From Bacteroidaceae bacterium (GTDB taxonomy: Bacteria; Bacteroidota; Bacteroidia; Bacteroidales; Bacteroidaceae), in assembly GCA_017542145.1 (NCBI GenBank), contig JAFXXQ010000046.1:62001-126000 (forward strand): a DNA stretch of 64,000 nucleotides, given 5' to 3'. Positions within the stretch are counted from its first letter, which is position 1. Each line of letters opens with the position of its first letter. A program made the position numbers and the translations under genes. Shown piece by piece: positions 18,733 to 26,611 of the stretch. The notes under the pieces were generated by a model that ran no database searches, was not told the origin of the DNA, and worked only from the letters and a program-made list of their open reading frames with translations.

Positions 18733-18787
18733 CAGGCGGAAAAACCCAAAAAAGAAAAACAAAATCATTTAAGAGTTTATTACCACA

Positions 18788-19639
18788 ATGAAAAAGAAAG
18801 TATTCCTTCTTGTGGCCCTGACGACCCTCATCGCCCTGTCGTCGGGCGCCCGTGTGGTCACCGACAGCATCCAGAGCAAGGTGCTCGGCGACAAAGTGAA
18901 ATTCAACGTCTGGCTGCCCTTCGGTTTCGAAATGAACGCCGATGCCAAGTACCCCGTCCTCTACCTGCTGCACGGCTTCACCGACACCTACTCGGCATGG
19001 GTGCAGAAGGGCCGCGTCGATGAGATTGCCGACGAGCTGCTGGGCACCGGCGAAATCAAGCCCATGGTCATCGTCATGCCCAACGCCGGAGGCCCCGACA
19101 CCCGCAACGTCTGGAACGGCTACTTCGACATGGACGGCTGGGCGTATGAGAAATTCTTCTACACCGAGTTCATCCCCTACGTCGAAGGCAAGTACCGCAT
19201 CGTAGGCGACCGCGACCACCGCGCCGTCAGCGGCCTCTCCATGGGCGGAGGCGGCAGCACCGTCTATGCCCAGCGCCACCCGGACATGTTCTCCTCGTGC
19301 TACGCCATGAGCGCCTGGCTCACCTCCGGCGACACTCCCATCAAGGCCGACGACAAATCGACCTACGTGATGAAGGCCGTCCACGACCACGACGCCATAG
19401 AGTTCGTCAAGAACGCCAGCGACGCTGTTAAGGCCGACCTGCGCACCGTCCGCTGGTTCATCGACATAGGCGACGACGACTTCCTCTTCGACCAGGACAT
19501 CGAGCTCTACGGTGCCATGCGCCGTGCCCGCATCCCGTGCGAGCTGCGCGTCCGCAACGGTGGCCACACATGGGAATACTGGCACACCGCCCTCCGCACC
19601 AGCCTCCCCTTCGCCTCCCGCAACTTCGACAGTAAGTAA
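18788..19639 (+). CDS. Exported esterase (esterase D / feruloyl-esterase-like alpha/beta hydrolase)
   Basis: 283 residues. A signal peptide covers about 1-20. The alpha/beta-hydrolase elbow GLSMGGGG carries the nucleophilic Ser; YLLHGFTDTYSAW is the oxyanion-hole strand and GGHTWEYW near the C-terminus carries the catalytic His. This is the XynZ/esterase D family, which removes acyl groups from plant polysaccharides or other substrates. Its C-terminus RTSLPFASRNFDSK is nearly repeated in a relic at 20391-20432. A hairpin follows at 19663-19698. Confidence 0.88.
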   Translation: MKKKVFLLVALTTLIALSSGARVVTDSIQSKVLGDKVKFNVWLPFGFEMNADAKYPVLYLLHGFTDTYSAWVQKGRVDEIADELLGTGEIKPMVIVMPNAGGPDTRNVWNGYFDMDGWAYEKFFYTEFIPYVEGKYRIVGDRDHRAVSGLSMGGGGSTVYAQRHPDMFSSCYAMSAWLTSGDTPIKADDKSTYVMKAVHDHDAIEFVKNASDAVKADLRTVRWFIDIGDDDFLFDQDIELYGAMRRARIPCELRVRNGGHTWEYWHTALRTSLPFASRNFDSK

Positions 19640-19662
19640 TCCCTTCCCCCACCCTTACAACA

Positions 19663-19698
19663 CAATAGAGACGCCACACCGTGACGCCTCTATTGTTT
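19663..19698 (+). terminator. Terminator hairpin after the esterase gene
   Basis: CAATAGAG (19663-19670) pairs with CTCTATTG (19688-19695). A partial inner stem is present and TTT follows. Confidence 0.65.
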
Positions 19699-20390
19699 AT
19701 TATACAACAAGTTTGTATGAAATCCCCGTTTTATTGTATGAAATGAAACCTCTTGTTGGAGAATTACGCGTTTTTACCCCATCACTTACCTTTTTCCTCA
19801 TAAAGCATTGAATGTAAGAGCGTAATCACAGGTAAGTGTTGTGCGAACACCTACCAAACACCTACCTATCACCTACCTGACACCAGTCATACATGTCATC
19901 ATCGGCGTAGGCAACTATCAATAGAAACAACTTGAAGAACTCCACGTTTCCTTCACAGGAATTCCTTACGCCCTCCATTTCATCTCATTTCCACCCCTTT
20001 CAGCCATTCAGGGAAGAGACAGGTAAGTGTTTGGTAAGTGTTAGGTAAGTGTTAGGTAAGTGTTTAACAAACACTTACCTGGTTTAACAGCCTGTATCAC
20101 AATTGGTTTCGAAGAAAAAGGTAAGTGTTGGCATTTTTTTCGTAAAAAGTCTCAAAAATAACCCATCCAAACAGCGTATTCCTCATCTGTCTTATCTATC
20201 TCACAGCCCCTTGCTCTGCGTTTTTAATCCCTTGGGCTGGCATATTATTCCTTTACTCTGAGGACTTCTATCACTAACCCTGAACCATGAACTAGATTCG
20301 CCCTTAACCATTAACCCCAAAAAACGTCCCGCCTGCCTCTTGCCACCTTTTAGTTTTCGGATTTATTTAGTGTAGGTGAACAAAAAATCG
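19699..20390. other. Gene-free stretch with repeats
   Basis: About 690 bp without a credible gene. Open frames here are short, with stops and repeat-derived sequence. It holds array B (19831-20130). The part from about 20140 to 20390 shows no clear signal apart from A/T-rich sequence before the esterase relic. Confidence 0.6.
19831..20130. repeat. Phased array B: GGTAAGTG cores at 11-bp spacing, both orientations
   Basis: GGTAAGTG begins at 20022, 20033, 20044 and 20055, exactly 11 bp apart. It is followed by an inverted copy, so that 20054-20065 and 20069-20080 form a perfect 12-bp hairpin with loop AAC. On the other strand the variant CACCTACC starts at 19848, 19859 and 19870, and CACC at 19881, again 11 bp apart. 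Single copies lie at 19831 and 20120. The period is one DNA turn. Confidence 0.85.
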
Positions 20391-20432
20391 AACGCACCAG
20401 CCTCCCCTTCGCCAGCAGGAATTTCAAGTAAG
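20391..20432 (+). pseudogene. 3'-end relic of a second esterase gene
   Basis: In the frame from 20391 the sequence reads ERTSLPFASRNFK then TAA. This matches the last residues of the esterase at 18788-19639 (RTSLPFASRNFDSK) apart from the last positions. Upstream the frame no longer resembles the esterase, so only a tail of about 12 codons survives. It probably marks a deleted paralogous copy; recombination through nearby repeats is one explanation. Confidence 0.55.
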
Positions 20433-20448
20433 GGAAGGTTAATGGGAT

Positions 20449-20488
20449 AAGCAAGCGGGACACGCATCAGCGCATCCCGCTTGCTTAA
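20449..20488. terminator. Bidirectional terminator
   Basis: Perfect 13-bp inverted repeat TAAGCAAGCGGGA / TCCCGCTTGCTTA with a 14-base loop. It lies between the esterase relic on + and the lipoprotein gene ending at 20519 on -. Confidence 0.75.
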
Positions 20489-20518
20489 TTGTTGGTTCGT
20501 TGAACTGTTTGACTTCCC

Positions 20519-21427
20519 CTACTTGAAGTTGCTCTCCAGCGTCCAGCCTTCGCGGGTCGTCAGCGAGGGGGATTTGCCGACGAACATTCCACCCGCCGTG
20601 CCGTCGTCCTTGAGCAGCCAGTCGAGCCAAGCTATGGCTACGATGGCAAACTCACCTCCGTGGGGTTGGGCATAGGTTCCGCCGTGACCGACGGGATAGT
20701 TGGCGGCAAAGGCGGGGACGTGCTTGATGCGCTGGAAGTCGTCCATTCCGTTGCCGTAGGCGATGTCCTTCTCACCGCCCAGCATATAGAGGACGGGGGT
20801 GTGAATCTTCATCAGATCCTTCTTCGGGGGCATGGGCATATTGGGCATGGCCACGGTGGGGTCGGTGAAAAGGCCGCTGTTACAGATCATGATGGCCTTC
20901 AGGCGATTGTCTCCGCAGTTGGCAAGGGTCTGCAGGCCACCGCACGACATTCCCGCAGCACAGATGGCCTGGGGATTGAGGCGCCCGTAGTAGGGGCTCT
21001 TGGGGTCGGTGTTCTGTGCAAGGGCCCAGTCGAGGCCTTCAATCTGCTGGTCGCTGGTGGACATCGGGCCCTGATAGCGTTCGCCCAGCGTGGGCATATA
21101 GCCGATGGCAACGACCATATAGCCGTGCGAGGCTATCTCAGAGAGGAAGTTGACGTGCTCCCAGGGTGAGTTGGCGCAGGCACCATTGCCCCACACGAGG
21201 ATGGGAAGGGGGTTCTTGGGGCCGAAGGGCTTCAGGTCGGCTGGACGGAAGATGGTGTGGGCCTCGAGGCTCGGTTCGCTGACCATAATGGCCTTATAGA
21301 GGCCTGTTCCGCCGTCCTCGACGGTCTGACACTCGGTGTAGGTTTCCTTCACGGCTCTCTGGCATCCCATTAACAAGAATGGAAAAAGGACGATGACTAA
21401 TGAAGAATAAACAGCTCTGCTTTTCAT
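20519..21427 (-). CDS. Alpha/beta-hydrolase lipoprotein
   Basis: 302 residues. The lipobox FLLMGC predicts lipidation at about Cys22. The fold shows VWGNGACANSPW (oxyanion strand), a nucleophile elbow GMSCGGLQT, LYMLGGEKD with the acid and YPVGHGG with the His, resembling PET-hydrolase/acetylxylan-esterase-like families. Substrate unknown. It starts 39 bp after the calpain-like gene's stop on the same strand without a visible terminator, so both are probably one transcript. Confidence 0.8.
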   Translation of the reverse strand: MKSRAVYSSLVIVLFPFLLMGCQRAVKETYTECQTVEDGGTGLYKAIMVSEPSLEAHTIFRPADLKPFGPKNPLPILVWGNGACANSPWEHVNFLSEIASHGYMVVAIGYMPTLGERYQGPMSTSDQQIEGLDWALAQNTDPKSPYYGRLNPQAICAAGMSCGGLQTLANCGDNRLKAIMICNSGLFTDPTVAMPNMPMPPKKDLMKIHTPVLYMLGGEKDIAYGNGMDDFQRIKHVPAFAANYPVGHGGTYAQPHGGEFAIVAIAWLDWLLKDDGTAGGMFVGKSPSLTTREGWTLESNFK

Positions 21428-21466
21428 ACGTTATACATTTTTTTCTTTACTCTTAATTCTCAACGA

Positions 21467-23245
21467 TTACCACTTCGGTATCTGGTACGGCTCGCGGGGG
21501 CCGTCGTAATAGAGCGAGGCAATGCCCGGGCTGATGATGCGAAGGTCGATGGTGGAGGGGATGGAGCCGTCGTAGCCTGAAGGGGCGTGGTCTTTGTCGT
21601 AGCATTGCATCACGTGGTCGTCGCTACCCTGCCCCCACGGATTGCGGATGGCGAAGAGGGCGTTGGGGTCGTTGGGGAGGAAGAAGCTATGGCCGTGGGC
21701 AGTAATGGTCTCGTGATTGCCCATCTTCAGGCCTTGTTTGTTGAATCCCCCGTTGACGATGAGTCCGTGCTGGATGCTGACGGTGACGAAGAGCTTCAGC
21801 TCCTCTGCCGTGCATTTGCCTGGACTGACAGCAAAGCTGCGTCCGTCGCCCGTGAAGAGAGGCGTCATTCCCTCAGCGCCGAAGCCACCCAACTCTTTAC
21901 CTGGACGGAACACATAGAGCCACTTCATAATGGCTTTCTCAAGCACCGTGGCCCACGTGAGGCGTCCGTTCTTGCCCGTCATCTGCTGGATGTTGGCATC
22001 GTTTGAGCAGAGCACCTTATTATCCACGCCCACGACGATGCGCTTGCCGTCGGGGTCGAACATCTTGACCTGGAACTCCTTGTCGCTCACATGTGTGATG
22101 ATGCTCTGGATGAAACGCGGATACATATAGGCCATCGTGGCAAGGGTGCTGACGGTGTTGCAGTCGCCAATGCCGTGCTGGTTGCAGTCGGCAGGGAGGG
22201 GGGTACCGAAGGGATAGAGCGTGAACCGGCGGGTCACCCAGTTGCTGAAGCCGTCCATCTTGGCAGGCTTGGCGGTGTAGTCGGCCAGCCACTCCAGTTC
22301 CTCGGCAGTGGCGCGATGGTCGTTCTTGAAGCCACTGCCCATACCGCCGCATTCGGAAGCGTAGGTACGGCCCGAAATCTTGCTGAGCACCTTCGACAGT
22401 TCGCCTCCGCAAAGGGAGCCGCCTGGTTGCGTAGCCGACTGCGGCCAGGTGCCCACAAAGGTATAGCGGTCCTCGTCAGACTGCTCACCCTCCACGAAGG
22501 TGAGGAAGCGCATAATGGTGTTCGACGTGCTGCCGACAAGCACCAGCACCCGTCCTGCGCCGCCTGTGGATGGGGTGGTGACGGTGATGGTTCCTGTCTC
22601 TGCCGACTTGGGTGTAACCTCTGCCGTCCAGCCTTCGTCAGCCATACAGACCACTTGCGTCTTGTCGTCGGCATTGACAAGCGTGTAGTTCACGGTCACC
22701 TTCGAACCAGGGGTATAGGTTATCGCTTCCTCCACGTTCTCAAAGAGGATGTCGAGCGTGGCAAACAGCTGCGCTATCTGGGATTGAAGGGCCTTAATCT
22801 GTTCCTGAATGATGGCAAACTGCACATTCGTACGCGCTGAGACGGCGTTGATGCTGTCCTGGATGACGGCCAGCTGCGCATTCATGTCATCAGTAGTGGC
22901 GTAGCCCTTGAGCATCTCATCGACCCAGGTCTGCAAGTTACTGATGGACAATCGCAGCGAATCGATTTCCTTCGCCAATGCCTCTTCCTTATTTAATAGG
23001 GAGTCAATCTGCTCCTGCTGCGCATCGTCGGTGGCTTCAAGAAGACCTATCGTACCCTCCAACGAATTGTACGTCTCCGTGAGGAGGCCCAGCGACGACT
23101 GGAGCGAGGCCAGCTGCTGGTTGATGCCCGCTATGGTGACAACCTCAAGGCTGTCTATCCGCTCGCGGAGTTCTGAATCGTCATAGCACGAAGTCACCAG
23201 GCATAACAAGCTCAGTACGACGACGTAGAAGATGTTCCTTTTCAT
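21467..23245 (-). CDS. Calpain-like (family C2) cysteine protease lipoprotein
   Basis: 592 residues from ATG 23245; the 18-codon upstream extension is rejected because MKRNIFYVVVLSLLCLVTSC is a clean lipoprotein signal (Cys20). Residues about 25-175 are heptad-rich coiled coil. Residues about 180-252 look like a BACON/Ig-like beta domain. Residues about 260-592 carry a calpain-type triad: Cys362 in GIGDCNTVSTLA, His519 in ITAHGHSFF and Asn535 in AIRNPWGQ. Family knowledge: calpains use GDCW-, GHAYS- and RNPWG-type motifs, and Porphyromonas Tpr is a bacterial member. The Trp usual after Cys is Asn here. Likely a surface or periplasmic protease. Confidence 0.78.
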   Translation of the reverse strand: MKRNIFYVVVLSLLCLVTSCYDDSELRERIDSLEVVTIAGINQQLASLQSSLGLLTETYNSLEGTIGLLEATDDAQQEQIDSLLNKEEALAKEIDSLRLSISNLQTWVDEMLKGYATTDDMNAQLAVIQDSINAVSARTNVQFAIIQEQIKALQSQIAQLFATLDILFENVEEAITYTPGSKVTVNYTLVNADDKTQVVCMADEGWTAEVTPKSAETGTITVTTPSTGGAGRVLVLVGSTSNTIMRFLTFVEGEQSDEDRYTFVGTWPQSATQPGGSLCGGELSKVLSKISGRTYASECGGMGSGFKNDHRATAEELEWLADYTAKPAKMDGFSNWVTRRFTLYPFGTPLPADCNQHGIGDCNTVSTLATMAYMYPRFIQSIITHVSDKEFQVKMFDPDGKRIVVGVDNKVLCSNDANIQQMTGKNGRLTWATVLEKAIMKWLYVFRPGKELGGFGAEGMTPLFTGDGRSFAVSPGKCTAEELKLFVTVSIQHGLIVNGGFNKQGLKMGNHETITAHGHSFFLPNDPNALFAIRNPWGQGSDDHVMQCYDKDHAPSGYDGSIPSTIDLRIISPGIASLYYDGPREPYQIPKW

Positions 23246-23285
23246 ATCTGATACATTATTTATGTTAATTTCCGAACTATGGCGA

Positions 23286-23293
23286 CAAAGATA
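23286..23293 (-). promoter_or_regulatory. -7 element for the calpain-like gene
   Basis: TAtcTTTG on the minus strand, about 40 bp before ATG 23245. No well-spaced TTG is seen upstream. A weaker plus-strand box, TAtcTTTA at 23307-23314, could serve the divergent gene at 23353. Confidence 0.5.
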
Positions 23294-23352
23294 CAACATT
23301 TTTCCGTATCTTTACACCCAAAATCATTTTTTTCTCCCAAACACACCAAATT

Positions 23353-24210
23353 ATGCAAAAAAAACACACCTTACTGCTGACATTCTTACTTGTGGTGCTC
23401 ACCGCCTACGGTCAGTCGCTGCCTACGCTACGCGTACTGGCTGTTGGCAATTCGTTCTCGCAGGACGCTGTGGAACAGTATCTCTACGAACTGGCTCACG
23501 AAGCTGGCGTCAACCTCATCATAGGCAACGGCTACCGCGGTGGACAATCGCTCGCCTCGCATTGGAAAGACGCTACGAAGGGTACGGGCAGCTTTGAGTA
23601 CCGCAAAATCGTCGATGGCACCAAGACCAACCGCCCCTCGACAGCCTTGCGCTATATGGTTGCCGACGAGCCGTGGGACATCATCACCTTCCAGCAGGTC
23701 AGCCAAGAGTCGGGCCTGCCCGAAACCTACGAGCCCTACCTAAGCCTGCTCATCGGCTACGTGAAGGCGCTGGCGCGCGTGGACACCGTGCGAATGGGTT
23801 TCCACCAGACGTGGGCCTATGCCAAGGACTCCGACCACGGCGGCTTTGCCAACTACAACCGCAGCCAGCCCTTTATGTACGCCTGCATCGCATCCACCGT
23901 CGAACAGACAGTCCGCAGCCACCCCGAGCTGACTTTCTGCATCCCCTGCGGCACGGCCATCCAGAACGCCCGCACCTCGGAGGTACTCGCCTCCTACCCT
24001 GCCCGCGACTTCACCCGCGACGGCTATCATCTCGACTACACGCTGGGACGCTACATCGCCGCCTGCACCTGGCTCGAAGCCATCACAGGCATCAGTCCCG
24101 TCGGATTGTCCTATCGTCCAGAGGGTCTCACGGCTGAACAGGCTGCTGCAGCCCAGGAAGCCGCACACAAAGCTGTCCTCGTCCCCATAAACGTCACCCC
24201 CATAAGGTAG
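23353..24210 (+). CDS. Exported DUF4886 protein (SGNH-hydrolase-like)
   Basis: 285 residues. A signal peptide covers about 1-20 (MQKKHTLLLTFLLVVLTAYG). The mature part starts LRVLAVGNSFSQDAVEQYL, the SGNH block I Ser motif, and ends with DGYHLDYTLGRYIAACTW, which supplies Asp and His. This matches DUF4886, an SGNH-like group common in Bacteroidales polysaccharide loci. Activity is probably ester or glycoside hydrolysis but is not established. It is divergent from the calpain-like gene. Confidence 0.8.
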   Translation: MQKKHTLLLTFLLVVLTAYGQSLPTLRVLAVGNSFSQDAVEQYLYELAHEAGVNLIIGNGYRGGQSLASHWKDATKGTGSFEYRKIVDGTKTNRPSTALRYMVADEPWDIITFQQVSQESGLPETYEPYLSLLIGYVKALARVDTVRMGFHQTWAYAKDSDHGGFANYNRSQPFMYACIASTVEQTVRSHPELTFCIPCGTAIQNARTSEVLASYPARDFTRDGYHLDYTLGRYIAACTWLEAITGISPVGLSYRPEGLTAEQAAAAQEAAHKAVLVPINVTPIR

Positions 24211-24227
24211 GAAAACTAGAAAAACAC

Positions 24228-24258
24228 TTGCTTTTTCGCCCGCATATTCGTACCTTTG
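24228..24258 (+). promoter_or_regulatory. Promoter of dnaX
   Basis: TTG at 24228-24230, 20 bp, TAccTTTG at 24251-24258. The transcript would start near 24265, 12 nt before ATG 24277, which rules out the upstream TTG start at 24256. Confidence 0.75.
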
Positions 24259-24276
24259 CAGAAAAATCACGGAATA

Positions 24277-26106
24277 ATGGAAAACTTCATAGTATCTGCC
24301 CGCAAATACCGCCCCTCGACGTTCGACACGGTGATTGGTCAGAAAGGCCTGACCACCACACTGAAGAACGCCATCCGCGAGGATAAGCTGGCACACGCCT
24401 ACCTGTTCTGCGGTCCGCGCGGCGTGGGTAAGACCACCTGTGCCCGCATCTTCGCCAAAACCATCAACTGCGATCATCTGACGCCCGAGGGCGAGGCGTG
24501 CAACGAATGTGAATCGTGCCGAGCCTTTAACGAAGGACGCTCTCTCAATATCCACGAGCTGGACGCCGCCAGCAATAACTCCGTGGAGGACATCCGCAAC
24601 CTCATCGACCAGGTGCGCATCCCGCCACAGGTCGGACGCTACAAGGTGTTCATCATCGACGAGGTGCACATGCTTTCGACCGCTGCGTTCAACGCCTTCC
24701 TGAAAACCCTTGAGGAGCCGCCTGCCTACGCCAAATTCATCCTTGCCACCACGGAACGCCATAAGGTTCTCCCCACCATCCTGAGCCGCTGCCAGGTCTA
24801 TGACTTCTACCGTATCAGCGTCGGCGACATGGTGGACCACCTGCGGAGCGTGGCAGCCAAAGAGGGCGTGACAGCCGAAGAACAGGCTCTGATGGTGATT
24901 GCCCAGAAGGCTGACGGAGGTATGCGCGATGCCCTCTCCATTTTCGACCAGATGGTAAGCTACTCGGCAGGGAACCTCACCTACAAGAGTGTCATTGACA
25001 ACCTGAATATCCTCGACTACGACTACTTCTTCCGCTTCACCGACCTCTTCCTGGAGAACAAGACATCGGACTGCATATTGCTCTTCAACGAAATCCTCAG
25101 CCGAGGGTTCGACGGTGGCAACTTCATCGGAGGCCTGGCTTCGCACCTGCGCGACCTGCTAGTGAGCCACGATGCCGTCACCCTTCCCCTGCTCGACGTC
25201 GGTGAGGAGATGCGAAACCGCTATCAGGAACAAGCTGCACGATGCCCGCAGAAGTTCCTCTATAAAGCTATCCGCCTCTGCAACGACTGCGACCTCAACT
25301 ACCGTATCAGTCGCAACAAACGCCTGCTGGTGGAACTGACGCTTATCCAGCTTTCCCAGCTGACCTCCGACGATGCCGACGATGCCAGTGCGGGGCGCCG
25401 CCCTGCACAGCTGAAACCCATCTTTGGAACTGCCCAACCCGCAGCTCCCGCCAGCCTGCCGAAGAACAGTACGCAGCCTGTTGTCTCGATTATTCCGAAT
25501 ACTACGAGTACTACGAAAGCCCCGACCGAGGTGCAGAAAACACAAAAGGTACAAGGTGCAGAGGTGCAACAGCCCTCTCAGCCCAAGTTACCCCAACGCA
25601 GCCGTCTCGGCACCGTCAGCATCCGCGCGAAAAAGGCTGACGCGCCCCCTGCCGAAACGCCAACGAACAACTTTCCTGATGGTGAGACCAACAGGACGCC
25701 CCTGCCTCAGGAAGGCAAGGAAAACGTCCCTGCCCCCGACAAACCCTTTAGCGAAGAGGACATGCAGGCAGCGTGGCGCACGTTTGCAGCATCCCTGCCC
25801 CGTGAGGACATTGCCACCGCTGGACGTATGAACGCCCTTCTGCCCCATCTGGAAGAGGACGGAGTGACCTTCTCCGTCAGCGTTGCCAACAATTTGATTG
25901 AATCGGACTTGCGGAAGAAGAAATCCGCTATTGAAGCCTATATGCGGAAGGAGCTTCAAAACAGCCGTGTCACGATGGAAATCATCGTTTCTGAAGCCGC
26001 TGTCTCTGCGCGTCTGCTAACACCGCGCCAGCAATACGAGGAAATGGTCAAGGAAAACCCCAACCTCCAATTGCTGATGTCAACATTTGATTTGGATTTA
26101 GTCTGA
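24277..26106 (+). CDS. dnaX: DNA polymerase III subunit gamma/tau
   Basis: 609 residues from ATG 24277 (MENFIVSARKYRPSTFD). ATPase of the clamp loader. Walker A is GPRGVGKTT, a four-cysteine zinc module lies in the segment with CNECESC, and DEVHMLS and LSRCQVYDF (sensor/arginine finger) are present. The region of about 375-490 is proline/threonine/glutamine rich and low complexity. A C-terminal domain follows, consistent with tau. No slippery frameshift site was recognised. The 3' end overlaps the convergent FHA gene by 9 bp. Confidence 0.95.
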   Translation: MENFIVSARKYRPSTFDTVIGQKGLTTTLKNAIREDKLAHAYLFCGPRGVGKTTCARIFAKTINCDHLTPEGEACNECESCRAFNEGRSLNIHELDAASNNSVEDIRNLIDQVRIPPQVGRYKVFIIDEVHMLSTAAFNAFLKTLEEPPAYAKFILATTERHKVLPTILSRCQVYDFYRISVGDMVDHLRSVAAKEGVTAEEQALMVIAQKADGGMRDALSIFDQMVSYSAGNLTYKSVIDNLNILDYDYFFRFTDLFLENKTSDCILLFNEILSRGFDGGNFIGGLASHLRDLLVSHDAVTLPLLDVGEEMRNRYQEQAARCPQKFLYKAIRLCNDCDLNYRISRNKRLLVELTLIQLSQLTSDDADDASAGRRPAQLKPIFGTAQPAAPASLPKNSTQPVVSIIPNTTSTTKAPTEVQKTQKVQGAEVQQPSQPKLPQRSRLGTVSIRAKKADAPPAETPTNNFPDGETNRTPLPQEGKENVPAPDKPFSEEDMQAAWRTFAASLPREDIATAGRMNALLPHLEEDGVTFSVSVANNLIESDLRKKKSAIEAYMRKELQNSRVTMEIIVSEAAVSARLLTPRQQYEEMVKENPNLQLLMSTFDLDLV

Positions 26107-26601
26107 TTCCTCCTGCGCCGTATGCAGGATAAGCGTCGTTGCGCCGAGGGTGATAATCGCTCCCGACGAAATGCGCACACGGTCTTTCGGGCCAAGCAGT
26201 TCATTCATCAGGAATGTTCCTGTCGTACTGTTGTTGTCGCGCAACGTATAAACAAGCTTTCCGTCCTTCCCTTCCCTGACGTGGATGTAACAATGCCTTC
26301 GGTCCATACTGGGGTCGTTAGTTTCGATAGGCACATCGACTTCGGTACCCTTGTTACGTCGCCCGATAAGGTTGTCACCTTCGTGAAGAGGGAGTTGCTG
26401 GCGGTAGGCGAAGCCATTTTCGACGACTGAAACCGAGCCGTAATCCCGCTCCTTTGTCTCGCTCGGTCGGCTGGATCCCAGACGAATTTTGAATTCCTTC
26501 TGACAATAGGAGCAGACGAAGACCAACGTCTGCCCCTCAGCATACTGTGTCTCGTCAAACACCACATATCTGTCGCATTTGGGGCATCGCAAGCGTTTCA
26601 T
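26098..26601 (-). CDS. Zinc-ribbon/FHA-domain protein
   Basis: 167 residues. The N-terminus has two CxxC pairs (CPKC, CSYC), a zinc ribbon. Residues about 75-160 form an FHA domain: GDNLIGRRNKG, SMDRRHCYIHV and LRDNNSTTGTFLMN carry the Gly-Arg, Ser-x-x-His-like and Asn positions that bind phosphothreonine. It could read phosphorylated partners; none is identified here. It overlaps the dnaX 3' end by 9 bp and starts 10 bp after the end of the HU/SPOR gene on the same strand, so it is probably in that operon. Confidence 0.85.
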   Translation of the reverse strand: MKRLRCPKCDRYVVFDETQYAEGQTLVFVCSYCQKEFKIRLGSSRPSETKERDYGSVSVVENGFAYRQQLPLHEGDNLIGRRNKGTEVDVPIETNDPSMDRRHCYIHVREGKDGKLVYTLRDNNSTTGTFLMNELLGPKDRVRISSGAIITLGATTLILHTAQEESD

Positions 26602-26611
26602 TCTTCAAATG

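Noticed and set aside
19699..20390. A small gene in the repeat-rich gap
   Set aside because: The open frames are under 100 codons, made of repeat sequence and with no ribosome site or recognisable protein.
23246..23299. 18-residue extension of the calpain-like protein
   Set aside because: MKRNIFYVVV at 23245 starts a clean lipoprotein signal peptide. The extension would block it and overlaps the promoter region.
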